From Viola odorata (Eukaryota; Streptophyta; Magnoliopsida; Malpighiales; Violaceae), in NCBI GenBank assembly GCA_963691705.1, contig OY829537.1:19964078-20028077 (forward strand): a stretch of 64,000 nucleotides of DNA, read 5' to 3'. The translations under genes and the position numbers were made by a program. The notes below the pieces were generated by a model, which made no database searches, was not told where the DNA came from, and worked only from the letters and a program-made list of their open reading frames with translations. Positions within the stretch are counted from its first letter, which is position 1, and the number at the start of each line of letters is the position of its first letter. Shown piece after piece: positions 43,504-52,319 of this stretch.

Positions 43504-44019
43504 TGATAACTATCGATACCACAGAAGCGGCATCTCCACTACCCCGCTGGGTGACTCGGCCAGCATACTGTACCCGCCAAGGGAGATGAGACCCTGTTCT
43601 TACCGCCCTTAGCCTGGCGGCCGACCCTGGGATGGTCGACATCAGCGGGGGGCTCTCATGCGACATTCGCACGGCGGCATCCCATCCCAGGTCATCCATG
43701 ACGTCATCCCGCATGACATCACTCCCTACCACCCCAGCGACATCTATCACCCTAGCGACATCCACCAGGGATAATTCCTACCCCCTGTCAGTACACTCCT
43801 TCCTTTGCCTATAAATACCCCCACCTTTTCAGACAAGAGGTAAGCCTAAGACAACGTACTGAACCCCTGCCATTTTGACTACTCACACTGACTTTGGCAT
43901 CGGAGTGTTTACGCCAGAGACCCCCTCTGGTGCTTTGCAGGTGACGAAGACCCCAGTACAGTGTTCCCGACCAGCCCAGATCAGGCCGATCCTGCTCAGT
44001 GTCTCCCGGACTCTTATCA
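43504..44019 (+). repeat. Element B 3' LTR
   Basis: TGATAAC to TTATCA, 516 bp. In the leader hairpin one arm reads CGCCAGAG and the other CTCTGGTG; all eight positions can still pair (one as G-U), although both arms changed relative to the 5' LTR. TTGCT follows at 44020-44024. Confidence 0.92.
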
Positions 44020-44794
44020 TTGCTGATGGGAGATTTGTGATGATCACAGGAGAGTCGACGAGCCTAGCTAGGAAGAAAGATGAGGTGATTTTAGATAAAC
44101 ATGCATTAATTGCCATTAATGCATGTTTTTTGATACGAACGGGATATTTTGGTACGAGCTAATTTGTACGAAAGTGAAAATAAATCCGATCCGAGGAAAC
44201 CATGACATGTAGAAAAATAAGACGAGAAAACTAGTATACAATAAAGAAATGCAAAACTTGATTTAACGTATTTATTTTCTCTTTCGGAAACGCTAAAAGT
44301 TCGGACGTAAAATAAATGTCCTTACGACAAAAATTGAACGAAACCAAACTCGATGGCGTGAAAGAGAAAAATAGTACGTAATTATCAATTAAAGAAATTA
44401 CCCGTTCGACCCACGGTCCCGGGAAACTTACTCGGGACCGATAGAAGTTGGCGTAAAGACAGTCGAAAGTATGAAAATAATGAGAAGGCACGAAATGATA
44501 CAGAATATTAAACAAACTAGCCTAAGACCAAGAATCGACAGAAATTTGACCTAGATGAGCTATTAAATGCGGTAAACATAAAAATACGTAAATGTGTTGA
44601 CGAAAATCGAAAAATACGGTTTAGTCGAAAATACGAGAAAAATACAAAAAAATCAAAAGACGTGAAATGACGTGAAATATTAAAACAAATAGCCCATGAT
44701 AAAAAATTGATTGAAATTTGACGTACACGGGCTATTAATGCGACATGCAATAAAACGAAAAGTTGTGACGTAGGTCAAAATTCAGGTAGCAACA

Positions 44795-44877
44795 CTCATC
44801 TTTTCATCAATTCCATCAATTCTTTGAGTTGTTGTTATCTTTTACTAGAAATTAATTGACACTTGAAATTGCTGCAG
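44795..44877 (+). other. End of UGT intron with 3' splice acceptor
   Basis: Host sequence between the O LTR and UGT exon 2, ending in a T-rich stretch and TTGCTGCAG. The CAG at 44875-44877 is the acceptor. The first bases, CTCAT, would be the target duplication of O; the other copy is outside the window. Confidence 0.6.
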
Positions 44878-45063
44878 GTGGCAGATTTGTTTGGAAAGAT
44901 TTGGCCTTTGAGAGCACTTGGACCATGTATACCATCGTTTTACTTGGATAAAAGACTTGAGAATGACAAAGAATACGGTTTCAGTCTCTTTAGGCCGAGA
45001 AATGATTCTTACATGAATTGGCTGAACGAGAAGCCAAAAGATTCTATAGTTTATGTGTCATTT
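44878..45063 (+). pseudogene. UDP-glycosyltransferase (UGT74-like) exon 2, first fragment
   Basis: Reads VADLFGKIWPLRALGPCIPS, then FYLDKRLENDKEYGFSLF and MNWLNEKPKDSIVYVSF. This is the middle of a plant family-1 UGT, which transfers glucose from UDP-glucose to small molecules in the cytosol; the IGPTIPS-like and DWLD/MNWLN-KP-SVVYVSFGS motifs fit the UGT74 group. The exon starts in phase 0 after CAG, where UGT74 genes have their intron. The frame is open, but the sequence is cut directly after YVSF by a small LTR element. Fragments at 46150-46217 and 62261-62722 continue it. The acceptor substrate cannot be told. Confidence 0.85.
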
Positions 45064-45064
45064 A

Positions 45065-46146
45065 TTGTGGGTCCCGCTCAATTTGAGCCCACATATAATT
45101 GTTTGTTTTAGTTTGATTAGGAAAAGAAAAAGAAAAAGAAAAAAGAGAGACAAGAGAATTAATTAGGGTTGCTGTTGAGAGAGAGGTTTTATTCGATTGT
45201 ACATATTGATCATCATACAGTGGATTGCTACTGGCTTTGTCCTGTGGTTTTTTACCTGTTGAGGTTTTCCACGTTAAAAATCTTTGGGTTCTTTTCTTGA
45301 TTGTTTTTGATTCGTTAGGGGTTATTGATTCGTTATGGGTTACTATCAAGAGTAAAGTACAAGGTACTTACAAAAGATTGAATGATGGTGATGACCAGGT
45401 AGAGTTACCTAGGAGAAGAGTTAGCTTTGCGGTGTTGACCGGTGAGAAAGCGAACTTGACTCCCACTCAGATTGCATGAAGATTGGTGATTGCCCAAAAT
45501 GAGCGTGAAGGGGAGATTTGTTGTAGGTTCCGCTCAATTTGGGCCCACATATAATTGTTTGTTTTAGTTTGATTAGGAAAAGAAAAAGAAAAAGAAAAAA
45601 GGGAGACAAGATAATTAATTAGGGTTGTTGTTGAGCATCCTGAGAGATTGTGAGAGGGTTGTTGTTGAGCATCCTGTGAGAGAGAAGAGAGAAAATAGAT
45701 TTTCGCCAAACTCTGTGCAGCTGTGGGAGAATTGTTGCAGCGACTTCGTTCACCGTTGGATGAGGATAAAATTTGTACAGCAGGTGTGAAACTTCTGGTT
45801 CTTCAATCTGAATGGTTGGATCGATGAGAAGTTGTCTGATGTGGTAGAAATTTTGTCCCGATTGAAGTAGTAAAAATCTTGTTTTGGTTCTCTATTCTCA
45901 TATCTCTTGTTTTTGCTCGGATTGATTGATTAGATTGTTTGATTGGTACTATTGGTAATAGTGGTGTATGTCAAATAATTCCTAGAGTTGAGAGAGATTT
46001 TATTCAATTGTACACATTGATCATCATATAGTGGATTGTTACTGGTTTGGTCCCGTGGTTTTTTTTCTGTTGAGGTTTTCCACGTTAAAAATCTTTGTGT
46101 TCTTTTCTTAATTGTTTTTGATTCGTTTGATAGCTAGAGGTTATTA
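45065..46146 (+). mobile_element. Small non-autonomous LTR element in UGT exon 2
   Basis: Two direct repeats start GTGGGTCCCGCTCAATTTGA (near 45068) and GTAGGTTCCGCTCAATTTGG (near 45523). Both end around AGGGGTTATT / AGAGGTTATT (near 45326 and 46145). The left copy is about 260 bp and lacks about 360 bp present in the right one. Between them are about 190 bp with no pol, ending in a purine-rich GTGAAGGGGAGATT. The layout is that of a TRIM or small LARD, perhaps Copia-derived. Possible imperfect target copies are ATTTA (45060-45064) and ATTTT (46147-46151). Exact ends are uncertain. Confidence 0.68.
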
Positions 46147-46149
46147 ATT

Positions 46150-46217
46150 TTTGGGATAAAATTATTAGATGCGCAAAATTGTTTGTCGATTGAGGGGGAG
46201 CAACATATTTTTCTTGT
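46150..46217 (+). pseudogene. UGT exon 2, second fragment
   Basis: A short mutated stretch that reads CRLRGSN and then, one frame over, TYFFL, ending exactly at the target duplication CTTGT (46213-46217). It is the part of the enzyme between YVSFGS and LWVVR; the fragment at 62261 starts LWVVRSEESK. It holds stops and a frameshift, so the gene was decaying before or after element C arrived. Confidence 0.6.
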
Positions 46218-46745
46218 TGATAAGATTTAATTTCAATCTTACGAGATTCTGCGTCGTGTGCGATCGGAACAGTGGTGAATGGCGGCGAGTGTACCTGCAA
46301 GGTACCGGAGGGGGAGCTCCGGCGTAGACACTCCGATGCTTAAGTTAGTTCAGGTTATAAGAGTGGTAGAGGTTTCTCTAGGTGAGCATGACCTTACCTT
46401 CATTGTGAAAAATGGTGGGGTATTTATAGATCTGGACAGCAATACCTGGCGATATCAAAGAGGGCGCCATTTGATGATGACGTCACAGGCGATATCAGTG
46501 GATGACGTCACGGCGATGTCTGATGGGGCTGCCGGGAGCGATAACCATGTGGGTCCCTAGGATGGGATGACGTCGTGCGTATAGAATTGCGTGAGTCTCC
46601 CCCCCCCCCGCTGAAGTCGACCGTCCTAGGAATCCTTCGTTGATCCGTAGGCGATATAGGGATATCCTTATGGAGCTCAGGGGGATTCGTTCCGATAAGA
46701 ACCGTTTGTGCAGTAGGACCGTTAGGACTATCTCGATTTTTATCA
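46218..46745 (-). repeat. Element C 3' LTR
   Basis: TGATAAG to TTATCA. Minus-strand TATA box (TATAAATA) near 46426-46433. Leader hairpin near 46304-46323 with arms CCGGAG / CTCCGG. A run of 11 C near 46600-46611 is the main length difference from the partner LTR. Confidence 0.93.
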
Positions 46746-47730
46746 TAAGCCCAATTGAAAATGAGCCCGAGTGTTTACCAAGGGTTGTCCATGTCTGTCA
46801 TCTTGAATGAAGGTTTTTGTCGCGAGGTGATAAGCTTCGCAGGGTTTCCGAGCTTCTTGTATTATTCCACGTCGATGAGACTCAAGTGATGAGCTGGAGA
46901 TTGAGCTTGAGGATACTGGGCAAGCTGACTCCGGCTTTCGCCCTTATCTAAAGATTCGTCCTTAACGTACGTTCGAAAAAAAGTACGGAATTTTTTGTGC
47001 CCCTATCACCCTTGCAGTTGCGAGGTCATTACTCTCTGTCTGGCGGTATTACTCTGATTGGCCCCTCCGGGGGACTTAAGAAGCCTCAGCTTATTCAAGT
47101 TGTGAAAGAGCGGTCGCCGGGTCACCGATAATATCGTCTAGGATATTTGACCAAGTCGCACCGGGGACTGGCACATATTCCAGGTCTATTGTCCTCCCAA
47201 GTGTTCTGCAAACACAGGAAGGAGATATATTCGTATATAAAGGATAGCAAACTTGTGTACTTACAGAGGTTTGAGGTCAATACGAGGCCAATCTTTCTTT
47301 TACACTCACGGAAACAGCGGTATCAACGCGGCTTTACGCCATCAGCTGCCTATGATTAGCGCGGCTTTATACCACCAGACGCCTGCGATGCCAGCGCGGT
47401 TTTACGCATCTAGGGCTACCTGTGACATCAACGCGGCCTTACACTGTGGATACCGGTAGCCATATGGCCTTTACGTGATGGCCACCCGTGATATCGTGTC
47501 TTTCGGTGTTTTTCCTGACCTTGTTTCGCATTCCTGCCGATATCTGTATTACGGACGGTATACGAACATTGCCCTTTCCTTCCGCTGTGGGCTCATCAGC
47601 CCTTGCGGTTATCGGGTCGGCTCGTCTTTTTAGAACCCCATTGTCCTTTCCTCCGAAACCTCCCTCTTGGAGCCTATAAATCAGGGAGTTTTTTCCACCC
47701 ACGTTCTCCTCATCTTTTCCAACATGCATC
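46746..47730 (+). promoter_or_regulatory. G1 upstream region of element C
   Basis: Starts with AAGCCCAATTGAAAATGAGC, the block next to the LTR shared with A and B. A TATA box (TATAAA, 47675-47680) lies 56 bases before G1. The middle holds a degenerate tandem repeat (separate entry). It is about 750 bases longer than the same region in A or B. Confidence 0.6.
47324..47495. repeat. Degenerate ~36 bp tandem repeat, about five copies
   Basis: Units share CAACGCGGCTTTACGCCATC and GCCTGTGATATC-like ends (47324, 47360, 47393, 47430, 47465 approximately). Found only in element C, upstream of G1. Confidence 0.65.
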
Positions 47731-48108
47731 ATGGATCATCTGACTAAGAATTTCCTCCTTTCTAAGGGCCATTCTCTCAAGAACCTTAATGATGGTGACG
47801 TCGGATTCCTGGAGAACATGCTGGTCAAGACTTCTGAGGACATCCTGGAGTTACAAGGGATGCTGACCCCGCTTCACTCTAGGCTGGGGGCCACCTCTCT
47901 GGAGGATTTCAGTCCTTTGGAGAGGGTATCGAAACTGTCTGCCTCCATCGCTCGGATCCAAGTGGTGATTGCCATGCTGCAGCAGCGCAAAGATATGCTG
48001 GGGTGCTGCCTGAAGGGAATGAGAGCCACTTCCCATGATCTGCTCTTGGTCATGGATTCCTTGAGGGACCTTCCCAAAGTGCCCGAGGACGCTGGCTCTG
48101 ATGCCTGA
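47731..48108 (+). CDS. G1: small helical protein (element C)
   Basis: Intact 125 residues: MDHLTKNFLLSKGHSLKNL at the start, LGCCLKGMRATS in the centre and PEDAGSDA at the end. Identity with the A and B copies is high over the whole length. Mostly helical, without a signal peptide or membrane span. The poly(A)-like AATAAA lies near 48181, preceded by GGCCATTAGGCC. An upstream ATG at 47724 is out of frame. No known family is recognised. Confidence 0.75.
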   Translation: MDHLTKNFLLSKGHSLKNLNDGDVGFLENMLVKTSEDILELQGMLTPLHSRLGATSLEDFSPLERVSKLSASIARIQVVIAMLQQRKDMLGCCLKGMRATSHDLLLVMDSLRDLPKVPEDAGSDA

Positions 48109-48581
48109 TAGCGGTGGCTCCCTTTGTACCCTTTTCTTTTCCCTCTTGTTCATGTACCTTCCGGCCATTAGGCCATAATGAATAAACAGTTCTTATCATG
48201 TCGTCTTGCGACTGTTCTTCTTCTTCTTCTTTATTGCTCTCTTTGTCATTTTCCAACGAAGATATTCTCAGCCCAACTGAAAACGGTTCAGCCACTGGGT
48301 TCTTATTATTTGGCTGCTCTGCATTAAATCCAAGCCGCTGTTGCCCTGGCAACTGATTGGGCAAATTTTGCGGTTTTCCTCGATCAGGGGAAAATCTCAA
48401 CAGGCGTGACTGCAAATCCACTTTTGTACTTCAGGATGTACACGTGTCTTTTCTCAAGAGTCGGGTTGGAAGATTAAAAGACCCTTTTTTCCCCCGTTTT
48501 CTGGCTATTTAAAAGGGGATCTTCCTTCCTTCATTATCATTTATCTTCTCGTCGTTTTTCTCTCCAACAGTGTTAATCTCA
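48109..48581 (+). promoter_or_regulatory. G1 3' end and G2 promoter region of element C
   Basis: Holds the G1 poly(A) region, CTTCTTCTTCTTC runs, GCCCAACTGAAAACGGTTC near 48268, GATTGGGCAAATTTTGCGG near 48355, CACGTG near 48433-48438 and TATTTAAA at 48506-48513 (about 76 bases before G2). Confidence 0.58.
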
Positions 48582-48991
48582 TGGCCGATTCTCGTTTCTT
48601 AGATACGTTTGCACGGGATTCTCCACCAACTCCCCCAACCTCTCCTGATTCGGATGCTCCTTCTCCATCGCCCCCCTAGAGGCCGCCCGTTCGCCGACGG
48701 TGCCGCAAGAAACGGAGGAAGGAGGCTGCGAAGGCTTCTAGATCATTCTATGATGCTCTGGCCACTTTTTCTTCGAAGGGGAAGGAAACATCCTGTCCTC
48801 CGCGCGAGTCACCGCAAGAGGCTCCTTCTGCCTGCTCGGCTGTGGGGACGATGCCGCCGCCTGCTGAGGAGAAGTCAGATCAGTCATCTGCTCTCGTGGG
48901 AGAGAAGGTTGAAGAACCTTTTCCTTTCGCTGGTGAGGATGAGGATGATGTGGTCTACTGCTACGGCATCTCCTGGTCTGATGGGGAATAG
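48582..48991 (+). pseudogene. G2: small acidic-tailed protein (element C), one stop
   Basis: Starts MADSRFLDTFARDSPPTPPT, then SPDSDAPSPSPP and a TAG at about 48678-48680, where B has TGG (Trp). The frame continues with a basic patch (RRRCRKKRRK), VEEPFPFAGED and the tail ending SWSDGE at about 48991. A one-codon defect in an otherwise conserved gene. Confidence 0.66.
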
Positions 48992-49464
48992 ATGGGCGTA
49001 GCGCGCCCCTTTTTTTTTTTTTTTTTTTAGATGCCGTATGGCTTCTTAAAATAATAAAGCTTTTATTTTCTTTCATTTTTCCGCCGCTTTCCTTTTTTGT
49101 GTTTCCAGGATTATCGCGGGAGTAAACCTTTCGCTGGGACGCAACCGCTTTTCGATTTTTTGTCAGCAACTGTCTTCTTCCAAAAGGCATTGATGACTGT
49201 CCACGCGTCCTTTTTCACTTTGCACGTGTTTTGCTTTCACAGGCTGTTCCTTTTTTAGGTTTTTCCTTTAAAAGGAATTCGCTCTTCTATTTTAACACTT
49301 TTCTGCTGATATTTTGAAACTCTTCGTATTTCCTTTCTTTTGTGCTTCTTTCTTCCCGAGAGGTTTTTCTGCAATTGTTCGCCGGTGCCGACGGCCGATT
49401 CACTGGTTCTCTGCTCCAGGTATTTTGTTCTTCTATCGCCGTAATTTTACTTTTCCAGTCCATT
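48992..49464 (+). promoter_or_regulatory. G3 promoter region of element C
   Basis: CACGTG at 49223-49228 (about 238 bases before the start) and TTTAAAA at 49267-49273 (about 192 before) match A and B. A T-run (49009-49028) and AATAAA near 49051 mark the G2 3' end. A donor-like CCAGGTATT lies near 49417. Confidence 0.6.
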
Positions 49465-51703
49465 ATGTCTTATACTACATCCTCTGCAACCACCGAGAAT
49501 CCCTTAGATCCCGAGGTTAGGAAAGCTCGTAGTATCTTCGATTGTAATGAAGTTTTGAGGGCTGAGTTAGAGGAACATGGTATCACTTTTCCTACGGGAT
49601 ATCGCCCCTTTATCTCTCTGAAGGATACCCGGCTTACGGACGCCATGTGGGGGACGTTCCGGCTGGTTTATTTCAAGATGTTTACCTACGGGTTTCGTCT
49701 TCCACTTCATACTTCTCTGATGAAGCTGCTCAACCATCATGATCTTAATCCCGTTCAAATAACTCCCCCCTTCTGGTGTGGGCTTTACGCCTTTCTTCGT
49801 TCGTGCGAGATGAAGCGTATTTTTGCTCCATCGCTCGATCGGTTTCATACTTTTTTATCTTAAGGTGCCGCGGCTGTTTGATAGATATTACCCCTAGATG
49901 GGATGAGGATGTCATTCGGTTCTTCTGGCGGAACTTTCAAGGCTTCGAAGAGAACGTGGCCAACTGGAAAAATGGCTTCTTCACCCTCCGCTTACCCTCT
50001 CGGTACTGGCGCGGTGGGTTCAATCGAGTGATCACTGGTGCCGCTTGGCAAAAACCAAATGTGTTGTCCAGTATGGATGTGTCTAATATTAACGCTCTAA
50101 TAGAGATAGAAGGGCCTTTCCGTATTCGAGAATTTGCTCAGTTCAGGCCTCTGTCAGAGTGTGCCATTGGTGAGTTTTTTCTTTTATCGCCTTATCGCCC
50201 TGACTTTTTTGTTATATTTAAAATATTTTATCGGCAGGTGACGCTGAGGGACGCTCCTTTGGAGAAAATGACGCACCTTTGAACGTAGTGCCGCTTCAGA
50301 CGTTACCTCCTTCTCCTCCCCCGGAAGGCTTCAGTCGTCCGCCTGTTCCGCCGCGAGGAAGGAGAAACAAGACTGTCGTGACGCGCAGCGCCTCCACCCG
50401 ATCTTCTCGTTTTTTGGAGAATTGGCTGCCACCTCGCGGTAAGGGAGCGGCCCCAAGTAACCCTGTGGTTGAAGAGGTCGACAGCGATAGCGGAAGCATG
50501 GATGCCGGTCCCGAGCTGCGTCATGCTACTCTTGCCCAGCGGATGAGGCTTAGGTCAAGGAAAAATGGTCCTACGGCGGAGTCACCCGAGGATGATAGCG
50601 ACGAGATCGCTGCCGAAACCGAGCGTCTCGTGAAGAGGGTTCGAAAAGAGAAGTCTAACCCACTGATTCCTTCCGCGGAGGAAGTCAACGGGGTTCCCAC
50701 CGAGGAGGTTAACGCTCATAGAGTTACGGGTCCTTTGCCAACGACAGAAGTTACCGAGGTGTCCTCTGCCATTCCTCCCAAAGTTCATGAGGCTTCAGCA
50801 GCGATGGGGCCATCTCTGGTGTCTGGCGGTTCTACTTCTCCAATTCGCTCCTTTATTCCGAATGTGAGTTTACCAGTTCTAAATCCGATTACTCCTCCTA
50901 CCCATCCCCCGCAGAAGCCTGAGTTTTTGTATCTTTCTTCGATTTCGGGCGTTGGTAATTCCGTGAAGAATTGTTGTCCTCCTTATATCGCCAATTTATC
51001 CCCTCAAGGCTTTCAAGGCCCTGCCGCATATCAGTTGAACTTGTCTTCCCTTGGCACCGACGGTCTTCGTGCTTTAGGAATATCAGATCCCTCCTCAAGA
51101 GAAGAGACAGTGGGCCCGATAGTGGGACAAATGTTCACTTCTTCGAAAGACAAGGAAGAGTTCTTGCGGCATTCTCCTGACGTACGGCATTCACGTCTTC
51201 TGACCAATATGTTGGCCTGCTTTCGTGAGCTGAATTATTTTTTCGATGATCAGCGGGGTAAGGTTCCCCCTTCTTCTGATTTAAAAGGGGAACTGGACGC
51301 CGCCTTGATGAAGGTGACGGAGCTATCGCAGCTTCAAGAGCGAACCCGGGCGGAATTGGACGACTGTCGTGCTGAGCTTGCTCGAGAAAAATCAAAGGGG
51401 AAGGCTAAGATAGACCTTCTAGAGGCGGAATTGGTGGTGGCTGATAGGAAGAATGTCTTCCTTCGAGAAGAGATAGCGTCTCGCAATGTAGATTTGGCCA
51501 AAATACCCTCGAAGATAAACAAGACCATGGATATCTGCCTCTCCGAGTTTATGGATCTCTATCGCCAGGGAAACGTCAACCCGTCAGTATTGGCCAATAA
51601 TGCTTCCAAAAGATTGAAGGACTTGAAGGAAAGTGAGGGAAATCTTTCTTCTTCTGTGGGAGGACAAAGGGATGATGACCGCGATGCTTGCAAAGACCCA
51701 TGA
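49465..51703 (+). pseudogene. G3: two-exon GFRLP-domain antisense gene (element C), one frameshift
   Basis: Start MSYTTSSATTE at 49465. Exon 1 (49465-50169): FDCNEVLRAELEEHGITFP, YFKMFTYGFRLPLH, LNPVQITPPFWCG, then a frameshift near 49860, then DITPRWDEDVIRFFWRNF and NWKNGFF (here the Trp is intact). Intron 50170-50237 (68 bases, GT/AG, phase 1) is at the same place as in B. Exon 2 (50238-51703) is open: VVPLQTLPPSPPPEGF, a Ser/Pro linker, GTDGLRALGISDP and a coiled coil (DDCRAELAREKSKGKAKIDL). Best copy of G3. It resembles antisense additional ORFs of Tat elements; activity unknown. Confidence 0.82.
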
Positions 51704-52319
51704 TTGATCGGGATAGTTTCATTTAGAAGACTTTCTGTTTATTCATTTCTTTTGTCTTGTAATAATGCCCTGTTGTGCGGCGATACATTTGCTTTTTATT
51801 GCTTTTTGAACTTCATTCCGCCCTTCCGTGTTGATTCAATGCTGCCCTTTTAATTAAGGTCTTCTTGCGTTATCTCCTTTCTCGCGATATCATGCTTATT
51901 TTTTCCGAGAGGCGGTGCCCACTTTTCAGAGCATTTAATGCTTGTCCTTCTTTCATAAGAAAATTCGCAATTGTACAGACACACGTGTCCATTTCTTCTG
52001 GCGCTACGAGCTAGCGTGCTTGACAACTTTGCCTAGATCGAGGCGTTGTAGCGCTTTTCTAGGATTGTACTCATTACCTGAGTCTGTTCCTTGTGCCGCT
52101 TCCACGCAAAGACTGTGGCATCCGTCGTTTCATTTAATTATTAGGGTTATAAAACCCAATATTTATTCTTTTCGTTTCTTTTATCATCCTTTTTTCCATA
52201 TTTTCTTTCAGCCGTCTCATTTTCTCCCCACTATCCAGGGCTCTTCGAAGTGTTTTTCTCTGAAGGTATTTTCTTTCTCCTCCATCGTCTTCTTCATCTT
52301 TTAGCTTTTTAATTCTGCC
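51704..52319 (+). promoter_or_regulatory. G4 promoter region of element C
   Basis: CACGTG at 51982-51987 (about 333 bases before the start) and TTAGGGTTATAAAAC at 52141-52155 (TATA about 172 before), both conserved in A and B. A donor-like GAAGGTATT lies about 55 bases before the start. The G3 3' end with AATAATG-like signals is near 51760. Confidence 0.65.

Larger units (their letters stand above)
28108..44019 (+). mobile_element. Element B, Tat-lineage Ty3/Gypsy retrotransposon with antisense gene cassette
   Basis: Complete 15.9-kb element in the O LTR, flanked by TTGCT at 28103-28107 and 44020-44024. LTRs of 532 and 516 bp differ at about 16 sites plus one 15-bp indel. Gag-pol is on the plus strand (28724-34609). 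On the minus strand are the same four antisense genes as in A and C: G4 36313-38484, G3 39163-41332, G2 41853-42341, G1 42884-43270. Gag-pol has several stops and frameshifts. Orientation is opposite to A and C. Confidence 0.93.
25632..44794 (-). mobile_element. Element O 5' LTR, interrupted by element B
   Basis: On the plus strand the LTR starts TGTCGCACC at 25632 and ends GTAGCAACA at 44794. Element B with one target copy occupies 28108-44024. Without it the LTR is 2476 + 770 = 3246 bp, within the long-LTR range of Ogre elements. The last 395 bp match 1-395. The sequence is AT-rich with no supported gene. O is inserted in the UGT intron, since the LTR ends 83 bases before the exon 2 acceptor. 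Confidence 0.88.

Noticed and set aside
43883..44116. Possible host gene across the B 3' LTR end and O LTR
   Set aside because: The ORF crosses the insertion junction at 44019/44020 and cannot be an old gene.
46279..46560. 93-residue ORF starting MAASVPARYRRG, repeated at 61798-62079
   Set aside because: It is on the antisense strand of the element C LTR and duplicated by the LTR pair. Without other support I do not call it a gene.
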